Part shown: piece after piece, positions 40,844 through 50,156 of the stretch
How positions within the stretch are numbered: position 1 is the stretch's first letter
Layout of the letters: each line of letters opens with the position of its first letter
Assembly (NCBI GenBank): GCA_037190805.1
Contig: JBBCJR010000014.1
Span: 69,508-133,507 of the forward strand
Length of the DNA stretch: 64,000 nt
Reading direction: 5' to 3'
Source: JBBCJR01 sp037190805
GTDB lineage: Bacteria > Pseudomonadota > Alphaproteobacteria > Sphingomonadales > Sphingomonadaceae
Position numbers and translations under genes: made by a program
The notes under the pieces: model-generated
The model's input: the letters and a program-made list of their open reading frames with translations, nothing else
Databases searched by the model: none
Told to the model about the DNA's origin: nothing

Positions 40844-43108
40844 ATGCCGAGCGATGATCGTCTGCAGTTTTCCGACCGTGAAGCCCTCCAGTTCCATTCT
40901 CGGGGCCGACCGGGCAAGATCGAGATCGTCTCGTCCAAGCCGATGGCGTCCCAGCGCGACCTGAGCCTCGCCTATTCGCCCGGCGTCGCCGCGCCGGTGC
41001 GGGCCATCGCCGCCGACCCGAACACCGCCTATGACTACACCGCCAAGGGCAATCTGGTAGCCGTGATCTCGAACGGCACGGCGATCCTGGGTCTCGGCGA
41101 CCTCGGTGCGCTGGCGTCCAAGCCGGTGATGGAAGGCAAGGCGGTGCTGTTCAAGCGGTTCGCCGATGTCGACGCCATCGACCTGGAGGTCGCGACCACC
41201 GACGCCGAAACCTTCATCAACGCCATCGCGGTGCTGGAACCAAGCTTTGGCGGCATCAACCTCGAGGATATCGCCGCGCCCGACTGTTTCATCATCGAGC
41301 AGACCCTGCGCGAGCGGATGAACATTCCGGTCTTTCACGACGACCAGCACGGCACCGCGATCATCACCGCCGCCGGCCTCATCAACGCCTGCCTGCTGAC
41401 GGGGCGCGACATCCGCGACATCAAGGTGGTGGTGAACGGCGCCGGCGCCGCCGCCATCGCCTGCACCTCGCTGATCAAGGCGATGGGCCTGCCGGGCGAC
41501 CAGCTGATCATGTGCGACCGCTCAGGCGTCATCTATCGCGGGCGCGAAGAGGCGATGGACCAGTGGAAATCCGCCCATGCGGTCGATACCACCGCCCGCA
41601 CGCTGACGGAGGCGCTGGAGGGCGCGGACGTGTTCCTGGGCCTGTCGGCGGCGGGCGCGCTGAAGCCCGAGATGATCCGGAAGATGGCGCCCAATCCGAT
41701 CATCTTCGCGATGGCCAATCCCGATCCCGAAATATCGCCGCCAGACGCCCATGCGGCGCGGCCGGACGCGATCGTCGCCACAGGACGTTCGGACTATCCG
41801 AATCAGGTCAACAACGTGCTCGGCTTTCCGTTCATCTTTCGCGGTGCCCTCGACGTCCGGGCGACGACGATCAACGAGGAGATGAAGATCGCCGCCGCCA
41901 ACGCGCTGGCCGAACTCGCCCGGCAGCAGGTGCCGGAAGAGGTCGCCATGGCCTATGGCGGCCAGCGCCAGACCTTCGGGCGCGACTATATCATCCCCGC
42001 GCCGTTCGACCCCAGGCTGATCGAGGTGGTGCCCGCCGCCGTCGCCCGCGCGGCCATGGAAACCGGCGTCGCCCGCCGCCCGATCCTGGACGAGCAGGCC
42101 TATCGCCAGGAACTGCGCGCTCGCCTCAACCCCACCACGTCGATCCTCGCCACCGCGCACCAGACGGCCCGTGCCCATCCCAAGCGCGTGATCTTCGCCG
42201 AAGCGGAGGAGGAGGTGGTGCTGCGCGCCGCCATCGACTTCGCCAATGGCGGCTATGGCGTCCCGGTGCTGGTCGGGCGCGACGACGAGGTCATCGACCA
42301 GCTGAAGGCCCTGGGCGTCACGGATCCCAGCCGGTTCGAAATCCAGAACAGCCGCGTATCGCCACTGGTGCCGGACATGGTGAACCTGCTCTATCAGCGC
42401 CAGCAGCGCCGCGGCCTCACCCATCGCGACTGCGTGCGGCTGGTCAATCAGGACCGCCATGTCTTTGCCAGTCTGCTGCTGGCGATGGGCCATGGCGACG
42501 TCCTCATCACCGGCGTCACCCGTCATTTCCAGCAGACGATCGGGCAGGTCCGCCTTGCCGTCGACCAGACGCCCGGCCAGACTCCGTTCGGCGTCCACAT
42601 CCATGTCGGCCAGTCGGAAACGGTGTTCATCGCCGACACGACGATGAATGAGCGGCCCAGCCCGACCCAGCTGGCCGACATCGCGGAAGGCACCGCCGCC
42701 GTCGCCCGGCGGCTGGGCACCGATCCGCGCGTCGCATTCCTCAGCTATTCCAACTTCGGCAATCCGCCGGGCAACTGGCTGGACAATATCCGCGACGCGG
42801 TGGCGATCCTCGACCAGCGCGGCGTCGGGTTCGAATATGAGGGTGAAATGGCGCCTGACACCGCCCTCAACCCTGACCTGATGAAGCATTATCCGTTCAG
42901 CCGCCTGTCGGGGACGGCGAACGTGCTGGTGATGCCGGGTCTGCAATCGGCCAACATCTCGGCCAAGCTGCTGAAAGAGCTGGGCGGCGGATCGGTGATC
43001 GGCCCCTACCTCGTCGGTATGGCGAAGCCGGTGCAGGTGGCGGCGATGACGTCCACGGCCAGCGACCTGCTCACCATGGCGGTGCTGGCCTCGGCGGGAG
43101 TGGTGTGA
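40844..43108 (+). CDS. maeB: NADP-dependent malic enzyme with phosphotransacetylase-like domain
   Basis: MaeB decarboxylates malate to pyruvate with NADP. The 754-residue protein has a malic enzyme half (VSSKPMASQRDLSLAYSPGV, VFHDDQHGTAIITAAGLINA, the nucleotide-binding VVVNGAGAAAIACTS) and, from about residue 430, a phosphate acetyltransferase-like half (VIFAEAEEEVVLRAAIDFAN to PVQVAAMTSTASDLLTMAVL) thought to be regulatory. The ATG at 40844 follows GGGGAGAAG; 20 more residues would come from 40784 without support. The stop overlaps the next start (TGATG). Confidence 0.95.
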   Translation: MPSDDRLQFSDREALQFHSRGRPGKIEIVSSKPMASQRDLSLAYSPGVAAPVRAIAADPNTAYDYTAKGNLVAVISNGTAILGLGDLGALASKPVMEGKAVLFKRFADVDAIDLEVATTDAETFINAIAVLEPSFGGINLEDIAAPDCFIIEQTLRERMNIPVFHDDQHGTAIITAAGLINACLLTGRDIRDIKVVVNGAGAAAIACTSLIKAMGLPGDQLIMCDRSGVIYRGREEAMDQWKSAHAVDTTARTLTEALEGADVFLGLSAAGALKPEMIRKMAPNPIIFAMANPDPEISPPDAHAARPDAIVATGRSDYPNQVNNVLGFPFIFRGALDVRATTINEEMKIAAANALAELARQQVPEEVAMAYGGQRQTFGRDYIIPAPFDPRLIEVVPAAVARAAMETGVARRPILDEQAYRQELRARLNPTTSILATAHQTARAHPKRVIFAEAEEEVVLRAAIDFANGGYGVPVLVGRDDEVIDQLKALGVTDPSRFEIQNSRVSPLVPDMVNLLYQRQQRRGLTHRDCVRLVNQDRHVFASLLLAMGHGDVLITGVTRHFQQTIGQVRLAVDQTPGQTPFGVHIHVGQSETVFIADTTMNERPSPTQLADIAEGTAAVARRLGTDPRVAFLSYSNFGNPPGNWLDNIRDAVAILDQRGVGFEYEGEMAPDTALNPDLMKHYPFSRLSGTANVLVMPGLQSANISAKLLKELGGGSVIGPYLVGMAKPVQVAAMTSTASDLLTMAVLASAGVV

Positions 43109-43980
43109 TGATCAAGACGGTTGCGGTGATCGGCGCCGGCCAGATGGGGGCCGGCATCGCGCAGGTAAGCGCGGCGGCGGGCTATCGGGTCCTGCTGTCC
43201 GACATCGACAAGGCGGCAGCCGACAAGGGCCGCGCCGGGATCGAGAAGCGTCTGGCCCGTGCCCGCGACAAGGGCGATCTAAGCGCCGACGAGGCCGTCG
43301 CCATCCTCGGCCGGGTCGAAACCTTCGGCGACCTCTCCACCCTGGGCGAGGCCGATCTGGTCATCGAAGCGGCGACCGAGAACGAGGCGGTAAAGCACAA
43401 GATCTTCGGCGATGCCGCCGCGCGACTGGGCGCCGAGGCGATCCTGGCCACCAACACCTCGTCGATCTCGATCACCCGACTGGCGCGCTCCTCGCCCGAT
43501 CCCAAGCGCTTCGTCGGCGTCCATTTCTTCAATCCCGTGCCGGTGATGGCGCTGGTCGAGCTGATCCCCGGCCTCGCGACCGCGCCCGAGACGGTCCAGA
43601 AGGTCGAAGCCTTCGCCGTCAGCCTCGGCAAGACGGTGGTGACGTCGGCGGATAGCCCCGGCTTCATCGTCAACCGCATCCTGCTGCCGATGCTGAATGA
43701 GGCCTGCTTCGCGCTCGGTGAAGGCGTGGCCAGCATCCGCGACATCGACACCGCCGTCACGCTGGGCCTCGCCCATCCGATGGGGCCGCTGACGCTGGCC
43801 GATTTCGTCGGGCTGGACACCTGCCTCGCCATCTGCCGGGTGCTGCACGAGGCAACGGGCGATCCGAAGTTCCGGCCCGCGCCACTGCTGGTCAAATATG
43901 TCGAGGCCGGCTGGCTGGGCCGCAAGTCCGGCCGCGGCTTCTATGATTATTCAGGCGACGCGCCGGTGCCGACGCGCTAA
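43108..43980 (+). CDS. 3-hydroxyacyl-CoA (3-hydroxybutyryl-CoA) dehydrogenase
   Basis: A 290-residue NAD-dependent dehydrogenase acting on (S)-3-hydroxyacyl-CoA, in butyrate or phenylacetate-type beta-oxidation. It has the dinucleotide motif VIGAGQMGAGIAQ (residues 6-18), EAATENEAVK, TNTSSISITRLA, the catalytic His in GVHFFNPVPVMALVE and a C-terminal KSGRGFYDYSG. The ATG at 43108 overlaps the maeB stop by 1 nt. Substrate chain length is not certain, so I give no symbol. Confidence 0.92.
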   Translation: MIKTVAVIGAGQMGAGIAQVSAAAGYRVLLSDIDKAAADKGRAGIEKRLARARDKGDLSADEAVAILGRVETFGDLSTLGEADLVIEAATENEAVKHKIFGDAAARLGAEAILATNTSSISITRLARSSPDPKRFVGVHFFNPVPVMALVELIPGLATAPETVQKVEAFAVSLGKTVVTSADSPGFIVNRILLPMLNEACFALGEGVASIRDIDTAVTLGLAHPMGPLTLADFVGLDTCLAICRVLHEATGDPKFRPAPLLVKYVEAGWLGRKSGRGFYDYSGDAPVPTR

Positions 43981-43991
43981 AGGCCCGCCCC

Positions 43992-44897
43992 ATGTCGACC
44001 AGCCACGCTCCCGACCCGACACTGCTCGCCCGCGCCGAGACCCTGACCGAGGCGCTGCCTTATCTGCAGCGCTATGCCGGTCAGACCTTCGTGGTGAAAT
44101 ATGGTGGCCATGCCATGGGCGATCCCGAACTGGCGCGCGATTTCGCCGAGGATGTGGTGCTGCTGAAGGCAGTGGGCATCAATCCGGTCGTCGTCCATGG
44201 CGGCGGGCCACAGATCGGCGCCATGCTGAAGAAGCTGGGCGTCGAGAGCCGCTTCGTCGACGGGCTGCGCGTCACCGACGCCGAGACCGCGACGGTGGCC
44301 GAGATGGTGCTGTCGGGTGCCATCAACAAGGAACTGGTGTCGTGGATCGACCGTGCCGGCGGCCGCGCCGTGGGCATTTCCGGCAAGGACGCGCGGCTGG
44401 TCGTGGCGCGCAAGCTGGAACGCACCGTGCGCGATCCCGACAGCAATATCGAGCGGGTTCTCGACCTCGGCTTCGTCGGCGATCCGGCGGTGATCAACCG
44501 CGACATCCTCGACACGCTGAGCGCGGCGGGCGTCATCCCCGTCGTCGCCCCGATCGGCGTCGGCGAGGACGGGCAGACCTACAACATCAACGCCGACACC
44601 ATGGCCGGCGCCATCGCCGCCGCCATGGGGGCGGCGCGGTTGTTCCTGCTGACCGACGTCGCCGGCGTGCTGGACGCCGACAAGCGCCTGTTGACCGACC
44701 TGACGCCCGCCGACATCGCCCGGCTGCGGGCCGACGGCACCATCCACGGCGGCATGATTCCGAAGCTGGAAACCTGCGTCAGCGCAGTTGAAGGCGGCGT
44801 CGACGCGGCGGTGGTGCTGGACGGCCGGGTGCCGCACGCCATGCTGATCGAAATGTTCACCCGTCGCGGCGCCGGCACCTTGATCCGGCGCGGCTGA
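43992..44897 (+). CDS. argB: Acetylglutamate kinase ArgB
   Basis: ArgB phosphorylates N-acetylglutamate, the second step of arginine synthesis. The 301-residue product has the phosphate-binding KYGGHAM and VVVHGGGPQIG, substrate motif RFVDGLRVTD, INADTMAGAIAAAMGA and FLLTDVAGVLDADKRLL. The N-terminal extension with LLARAETLTEALPYLQRYAG is the type seen in arginine-sensitive enzymes. It is 11 nt after the acyl-CoA dehydrogenase. argG is at 52745. Confidence 0.95.
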   Translation: MSTSHAPDPTLLARAETLTEALPYLQRYAGQTFVVKYGGHAMGDPELARDFAEDVVLLKAVGINPVVVHGGGPQIGAMLKKLGVESRFVDGLRVTDAETATVAEMVLSGAINKELVSWIDRAGGRAVGISGKDARLVVARKLERTVRDPDSNIERVLDLGFVGDPAVINRDILDTLSAAGVIPVVAPIGVGEDGQTYNINADTMAGAIAAAMGAARLFLLTDVAGVLDADKRLLTDLTPADIARLRADGTIHGGMIPKLETCVSAVEGGVDAAVVLDGRVPHAMLIEMFTRRGAGTLIRRG

Positions 44898-44957
44898 TCC
44901 GATGCCATTCCCACGAAAAGCAGTCGCACGCATGACAGTCGCACAGGGGAGCGCCGA

Positions 44958-45260
44958 ATGAACACCGTCCTTGGTCTGGTCGGCATCGTCCAGATGCTGC
45001 TCACGATCGCGATCTGGGCGCTGGTCATCCAGGCCGTGCTGTCCTGGCTGATCGCGTTCAACGTCATCAATACCTACAACGACTTCGTGCGCACGGTGGT
45101 GGTCACCCTCGACCGGCTGAGCGAACCGCTGCTGCGTCCCATCCGGCGTGTCCTGCCGCCACTGGGCGGAGTTGACCTGTCGTCGCTGGCGCTGATCCTG
45201 ATCCTGATCGGGTTCCGCGACTATCTGATACCGGGGGTCGTCACCGACCTGCTGCTGTGA
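44958..45260 (+). CDS. YggT family membrane protein
   Basis: A 100-residue protein with two hydrophobic segments (VQMLLTIAIWALVIQAVLSW and SSLALILILIGFRDYLI) and the YggT core RLSEPLLRPIRRVLPPLGGV between them. Family members are linked to ion homeostasis or to septum and photosystem organisation; the role here is unknown. It overlaps the DUF167 gene by 4 nt, an old gene neighbourhood. Confidence 0.88.
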   Translation: MNTVLGLVGIVQMLLTIAIWALVIQAVLSWLIAFNVINTYNDFVRTVVVTLDRLSEPLLRPIRRVLPPLGGVDLSSLALILILIGFRDYLIPGVVTDLLL

Positions 45261-45577
45261 CCGCCTGGCGGGAAGGCGGCGACGGCCTGTTGCTCGACAT
45301 CCGGGTGACGCCGCGTGGCGGACGCGATGCGATCGAGGGCCCGAGGCAACTTGCGGACGGACGAACCGTTCTCGCACTCAGGGTCGCCAGCGTCGCTGAG
45401 GACGGCGCTGCCACGGCGGCGGCGATCCGGCTGGTGGCCAAGGCAGCCGGCATCCCGCCGAGCGCGGTCAGCCTGGCCAGCGGCCGCACGGCGCGCGTGA
45501 AACGGCTCAATCTCGCTGGTGACGCGCAAGCACTGGCAATACGGCTTGAACAGATGATCAAGGATCGGAACCAATGA
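45257..45577 (+). CDS. DUF167 (YggU) family protein
   Basis: A 106-residue soluble protein with LLLDIRVTPRGGRDAIEG and the family motif SVAEDGAATAAAIRLVAKAA then GRTARVKRLNLAGD. Function is unknown. The GTG start overlaps the yggT stop (GTGA), and folD begins 4 nt before its end, so yggT-DUF167-folD is one operon. Confidence 0.88.
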   Translation: MTAWREGGDGLLLDIRVTPRGGRDAIEGPRQLADGRTVLALRVASVAEDGAATAAAIRLVAKAAGIPPSAVSLASGRTARVKRLNLAGDAQALAIRLEQMIKDRNQ

Positions 45578-46464
45578 GCGCACGCGTGATCGACGGCAAG
45601 GCATTCGCCGCCAGCCTCAGGGACCGGGTCGCGGCGGGCGTCGCGTCGTTCGCAGCAACGACGGGCCGCGCGCCGGGTCTTGCGGTCGTGCTGGTCGGCG
45701 AGGACCCGGCCTCGTCTGTCTATGTCCGGTCAAAGGGCAAGGCGACCAAGGATGCCGGCATGGTCAGCATCGAACACCGCCTCCCCGCCAGCGCGACCGG
45801 AGACGAGCTGCTGGCGCTGATCGATCAGCTCAACCAGGCGGAGGAGGTCGATGGCATCCTTGTCCAGCTGCCGCTGCCGGCGCAGATCGACGAGGCAGCG
45901 GTGATCGCCGCGATCGACCCCGACAAGGACGTCGACGGCTTTCACATCGTCAATGCCGGCCGGCTGGCGGTCGGGACAAGAGGGCTGGTGCCATGCACAC
46001 CCTTGGGCTGCCTGATGCTGCTGAAGGACGAACTGGGCGATCTGTCCGGTCTCGACGCCGTGGTCGTGGGCCGGTCCAACATCGTCGGCAAGCCGATGGC
46101 ACAGCTGCTGCTTGCCGAGAGCTGCACCGTCACCATCGCCCACTCGCGGACCCGCAATCTCGCCGAGGTGGTGCGCCGTGCCGATATCGTCGTCGCCGCC
46201 GTCGGCCGCCCGGAAATGGTCAAGGGCGCCTGGCTGAAGGACGGCGCCACCGTCATCGATGTTGGCATCAACCGCGTGCCGGCGGCCGAGGAAGACAAGA
46301 CCCGGCTGGTCGGTGACGTCGATTTCGCCGAGGCGATGGGCCATGTCGGCGCCATCACGCCCGTGCCGGGCGGGGTCGGGCCGATGACCATTGCCGTCCT
46401 GCTGCGTAACACGCTGGTCGCGGCGCATGCCCGCGCCGGTCTGGCGCCGCCCGCCGATCTGTGA
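45574..46464 (+). CDS. folD: Bifunctional methylenetetrahydrofolate dehydrogenase/cyclohydrolase FolD
   Basis: FolD converts 5,10-methylene-THF to 10-formyl-THF via the methenyl form. The 296-residue product has the catalytic YVRSKGKATKDAGM with Tyr and Lys, LVQLPLPAQIDEAAVIAAID, NADP-binding VVVGRSNIVGKPMAQLLL and the C-terminal TPVPGGVGPMTIAVLLRNT. All family landmarks are present. Confidence 0.96.
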   Translation: MSARVIDGKAFAASLRDRVAAGVASFAATTGRAPGLAVVLVGEDPASSVYVRSKGKATKDAGMVSIEHRLPASATGDELLALIDQLNQAEEVDGILVQLPLPAQIDEAAVIAAIDPDKDVDGFHIVNAGRLAVGTRGLVPCTPLGCLMLLKDELGDLSGLDAVVVGRSNIVGKPMAQLLLAESCTVTIAHSRTRNLAEVVRRADIVVAAVGRPEMVKGAWLKDGATVIDVGINRVPAAEEDKTRLVGDVDFAEAMGHVGAITPVPGGVGPMTIAVLLRNTLVAAHARAGLAPPADL

Positions 46465-46477
46465 GACGACGGCGCCC

Positions 46478-47101
46478 GTGACTGAACTCTTCATCTCGGC
46501 GCTGATCAGCTTCTTCGTCCTTATCGACCCGCCCGGCTGCGCGCCGATCTTTGCGGGGCTGACCGACGGCGCGACCCAGCGCGAGCGGCGGTCGATGGCG
46601 ATCCGCGCCGTGCTGATCGCCGGCGCGATCCTGCTCGGCTTCGGCCTGGTCGGACAACCGCTGCTGGGCGCGCTCGGCATCAGCATGGACGCCTTCCGGA
46701 TCGCTGGGGGAGTGATGCTGTTCGCGATCGCCATCGAGATGGTCTATGATCGTCGCACCGTGCGCCGTGAGGAACGGGCCGAGGCCGCCCGCGCCGATCC
46801 CAAGGTCGAGGATATCTCCGTCTTCCCGATGGCGATCCCGATGATCGCCGGGCCCGGATCGATCGCGTCGATCATGCTGGCGATGTCGCGCGCGCCCAGC
46901 CTTGGCGCGCAGGCGATGGTCCTGCTGGCCCTCGCGCTGGTCCTGGCCCTCACCCTCGTCGCGTTGCTGGCGGCGGGACCGGTGATGCGGGTCCTGGGGG
47001 ACAAGGTGGAGGCCGCGGTGACCCGCCTGCTCGGCGTCATCCTCGCCGCGCTCGCCGCCCAGTTCATCATCGACGGTATCCGGGGCGCGTTCAGCCTGTA
47101 A
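46478..47101 (+). CDS. MarC family membrane protein
   Basis: A 207-residue protein with six hydrophobic segments and the MarC signature FFVLIDPPGCAPIFAGLTDG at the N-terminus and FPMAIPMIAGPGSIASIM in the middle. MarC proteins were once tied to multiple antibiotic resistance, but their function is not settled. The GTG at 46478 gives the family N-terminus and avoids overlap with folD. Its last 11 nt overlap the convergent membrane gene. Confidence 0.88.
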   Translation: MTELFISALISFFVLIDPPGCAPIFAGLTDGATQRERRSMAIRAVLIAGAILLGFGLVGQPLLGALGISMDAFRIAGGVMLFAIAIEMVYDRRTVRREERAEAARADPKVEDISVFPMAIPMIAGPGSIASIMLAMSRAPSLGAQAMVLLALALVLALTLVALLAAGPVMRVLGDKVEAAVTRLLGVILAALAAQFIIDGIRGAFSL

Positions 47102-48881
47102 CGCGATAGAGGCGGTAGGAAACGCCTTTCGGCAGCGGCAGCCGCGTCAGCCAGGTAGGCACCTCGCCCTTTTCAAGCCGGGCATAGAAGCCGCTTGGGC
47201 CGCGCGAGGTGTAGATGGTCGATTCCGACGTGCCCGGACAGATCATCACATAAGCCGCGCCATAACGCCGGGCGATCTCGCGCGCATTGTCCGGGCTTCC
47301 TATCCAGCCCTCCATGACATCGGCGATCGCCTTGCCGTTGCGATGATAGGGACCGATCAAGGGCCGCTGGCCGCTGTGGACGATGATCCGCGGCGACAGG
47401 TCGATGAAGGTCATCATCACCCCCGCCGGATAGCGGTCGAGCTGCCGGAGCCGCGCCGGCACCGCGCAGGCCGCGTCGGTGCGACGAAAGCCGCTGCTGC
47501 GCTTGGTATCGGGATCGGGAATCGTCTTCACCAGCCACTGGCCGGCAAGGCCGGACGCGATCATGAACGCCGCCACCGAGCCCAGCACCCGGACCGCGAC
47601 GTTGTCGTAGCTGCGCGCCCACTGGAACAGCATCCAGGTCAGCACTGCGGCGCCCGGCACCGCCAGCGCCTGCGCCATGATGCCCGCGCGGGTCTGGGTG
47701 AAGGCGAGCGCGACGCCGAACAGGGTGAACGCCGTCACCACCGTCCACCGCCAGCGCACATCGGTGTCGTGCCGGTCGCGCCACAAAGCGACGGCGGCGC
47801 CGATCAGGCCAGCCACGGGCAACGACAGCACCCCGGTCTGGACCAGCAACGACTGCTCGTAGACCGGCCGCGCCTCGCGGACGTTGTCGAGCCAGATGCG
47901 GCGCGCCTCGGCATCGACAGCGCTGTAGGGGTCGAGCACGCAGGTGGGGTGGAGGCCAAATACGTAGGCGGCCGCCACCGCGCCGACCACGACGACCAGC
48001 CCCAGCCGCAGGCGCCGCCGCGGCACGGCGAAGCGCGTCACCAGCATCGCGCCGGCACCACCCAGCAGCACCGGCGCCAGCCACACATCGGATAGCACGT
48101 CGCACCAGGGCAGTGCCCGATTGGCGGGGGTAATGAAAACCAGATAGGCCAGCGCCGTGCTGCCCGCCGCGGCCGCGCCGAAGGCCGCGAAGCGGTCGCC
48201 CTCGCGCTCGTCGAGCACCCAGGCGGCGGCGGCGATGGCGCCACCCAGCCCCAGATAGGGCAATGTCTCGACCCCGATCGCCAGGGACAGGCCCACGCAC
48301 AGGCCCGCAATGGCCCCGCCCAGCGCCGACCGCCGCATCAACAGGCCCAGCACCATGACCAGGACGAAGGCGATCTGCCAGCCATGATGGTCGATCCTCA
48401 ACGGCGTCAGCATGCCGAGCGCCGAATGGGCACACATCAGCAGCGCCGGGCCAAGAATCCACACCGCCGGCTCGATCGTCCGGCGCACGATTCCGGCGAC
48501 TGCCGCCATCGCCACCAGCAAGGGCAGGAGCGGTGCGACCGTCACCGCGAACCGGTCCGCGAACTCAGGCGCTCCGACCGCCCGCGCCAGGAGGATGAGG
48601 CCAGCCAGTGGCAGGTCGACGAGGCGGCTCCAGTGGATGTCGGCCCCGTCCGGCCACAGCATCCGATGCTGGCGGAGATCGGACCAGCCCTGCCCGGCCA
48701 GCCAGTCGCGGACTTGCTGGAGACGCATATTGTCGTCGGTATCGGGGAGCGACAGGATGGCGATCGTTCGCCATTCGTTGGCGATCAGCAGCCCCGACGC
48801 CGCGATCCAGACAAGCAGGAGCAGCCACAGCCACCGTCGGTCGCGGCGTACGGGAGAAACGGCGGCGGCTTCGTCGGTCAT
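47091..48881 (-). CDS. Polytopic membrane protein, GT-C-like
   Basis: A 596-residue protein with about ten to twelve membrane helices and a soluble C-terminal domain (from about residue 450). Near the N-terminus, LPDTDDNMRLQQVRDWLAGQ has the acidic, Arg-containing first loop seen in GT-C glycosyltransferases and STT3-like proteins, followed by GADIHWSRLVDLPLAG. In sphingomonads similar proteins are, as I recall, often auto-named AcrB/AcrD family, which the topology does not support. The start at 48881 follows GAGG. The nearby GtrA and GtrB genes suggest it transfers a lipid-linked sugar; this is inference. Confidence 0.68.
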   Translation of the reverse strand: MTDEAAAVSPVRRDRRWLWLLLLVWIAASGLLIANEWRTIAILSLPDTDDNMRLQQVRDWLAGQGWSDLRQHRMLWPDGADIHWSRLVDLPLAGLILLARAVGAPEFADRFAVTVAPLLPLLVAMAAVAGIVRRTIEPAVWILGPALLMCAHSALGMLTPLRIDHHGWQIAFVLVMVLGLLMRRSALGGAIAGLCVGLSLAIGVETLPYLGLGGAIAAAAWVLDEREGDRFAAFGAAAAGSTALAYLVFITPANRALPWCDVLSDVWLAPVLLGGAGAMLVTRFAVPRRRLRLGLVVVVGAVAAAYVFGLHPTCVLDPYSAVDAEARRIWLDNVREARPVYEQSLLVQTGVLSLPVAGLIGAAVALWRDRHDTDVRWRWTVVTAFTLFGVALAFTQTRAGIMAQALAVPGAAVLTWMLFQWARSYDNVAVRVLGSVAAFMIASGLAGQWLVKTIPDPDTKRSSGFRRTDAACAVPARLRQLDRYPAGVMMTFIDLSPRIIVHSGQRPLIGPYHRNGKAIADVMEGWIGSPDNAREIARRYGAAYVMICPGTSESTIYTSRGPSGFYARLEKGEVPTWLTRLPLPKGVSYRLYRVTG

Positions 48882-49014
48882 CGGACTGCGGCCTCGGGCG
48901 CTTTGCTGATTCGGGACGATGCCCGCCAAGCCATGCCCCTAGCGCCCCGCAGCTGCAACGACCAGAGTCTCGATCCCTCTCGCCCTGTCCCACGCAGTCG
49001 ACTAACGGAACCAG

Positions 49015-49428
49015 ATGATCGCCATCATCCAGCGACTGTCCAGCAATCCGGCCATGGCGCAACTCGTCCGCTTTGGCGTGTCGGGCGTCCTGCTCACCCT
49101 GCTTGTCTCAGCGGTCTATTGGCTGCTGGCCACGCCCTTCGGGATCGAGGCGCGGCTGGCCAGCACGCTCGCCTATCTGCTGGTCGTCGGTATCGGATAT
49201 ATCCTGCACAGCCGCTACAGCTTTCGCGGGCATGGCGGCCGGGACCGTACGGCGGTTCGCACCACGCGCTTCTTCATCACCAGCTTCATCGGCTATCTGA
49301 TGAATCTCGGCTTCGTCTGGCTGCTGGTCACGCATCTCGGGATGGCGACGTGGTGGCCGATCCTGGGCTTCCTGTTCGTGACACCGGTCGTCACCTTCGT
49401 CCTCAACCGCCACTGGACCTTTTCCTGA
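49015..49428 (+). CDS. GtrA family membrane protein
   Basis: A 137-residue four-helix protein: QLVRFGVSGVLLTLLVSAVY, AYLLVVGIGYILHSRYSF, RFFITSFIGYLMNLGFVWLL and LFVTPVVTFVLNRHWTF. GtrA proteins are thought to flip undecaprenyl-phosphate-linked sugars across the inner membrane. Its stop overlaps the methyltransferase start (TGATG). It is divergent from the GT-C-like gene. Confidence 0.9.
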   Translation: MIAIIQRLSSNPAMAQLVRFGVSGVLLTLLVSAVYWLLATPFGIEARLASTLAYLLVVGIGYILHSRYSFRGHGGRDRTAVRTTRFFITSFIGYLMNLGFVWLLVTHLGMATWWPILGFLFVTPVVTFVLNRHWTFS

Positions 49429-50156
49429 TGGATCGGGCGCTGATCGACCACATGGCGACCAATGCCGACCGGCATTGGTGGTATGTCGCCCGCCGCGAGA
49501 TTCTGGAGCGGCTGATCCACGATCGCATCGCGCCGCCGGCTGGCGGGAAAGTGATCGAGGTCGGTTGCGGCACGGGCCATAATCTGAACATGCTCGGTCG
49601 GTTCGGAACCGTGGATGCGGTCGAGCTTGACGCCTATGCCCGCGCCATCGCCCGCGATCGCGGCGCCAACGTCGTCGACGCCAGCTTGCCCGAGCTCGCC
49701 GGCGTGACGCGGGGCGCATATGATCTCGTCGCCTCGCTGGACGTTGTCGAACATGTGGATGACGACGTCGGCGCGCTGAGGGCCCTTGGCAGCCTGCTGG
49801 CGCCGGGCGGCCGACTGCTGGTGACGGTGCCGGCCTATTCCTGGCTGTGGAGCGCCCACGACGTCGCCAACCATCACAAGCGGCGCTATACTGCAACCAC
49901 GCTGGCCGCCGCCGCCACGGCCGCCGGGTTGCGCGTCGAACGCATCGGCTATTTCAACATGCTGCTGTTGCCGCTGGTCCTCGCCGCACGTGCCGCCGGC
50001 CGTCTGACCGGACGAGAGGGCAGCGACGACGCCATGCCATCCCCGTCCGTCAACAGACTGCTGAAAGCGGTGTTCGGCCTGGAACGCTACTGGATCGGGC
50101 GGGTGACGATGCCGGCGGGGGTGTCGATCGCGGCCGTGCTGGCCCCGGCGAAGTGA
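49428..50156 (+). CDS. SAM-dependent class I methyltransferase
   Basis: A 242-residue enzyme with SAM motif I KVIEVGCGTGHNLNML (about residue 41), YDLVASLDVVEHVDDD as motif II, and GSLLAPGGRLLVTVPAYSWL as motif III. N-terminal HWWYVARREILERLI is typical of methyltransferases in cell-surface sugar clusters. The acceptor is unknown; a glycan or lipid-linked sugar is likely from context. Its last 70 nt overlap the 3' end of gtrB on the other strand. Confidence 0.87.
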   Translation: MDRALIDHMATNADRHWWYVARREILERLIHDRIAPPAGGKVIEVGCGTGHNLNMLGRFGTVDAVELDAYARAIARDRGANVVDASLPELAGVTRGAYDLVASLDVVEHVDDDVGALRALGSLLAPGGRLLVTVPAYSWLWSAHDVANHHKRRYTATTLAAAATAAGLRVERIGYFNMLLLPLVLAARAAGRLTGREGSDDAMPSPSVNRLLKAVFGLERYWIGRVTMPAGVSIAAVLAPAK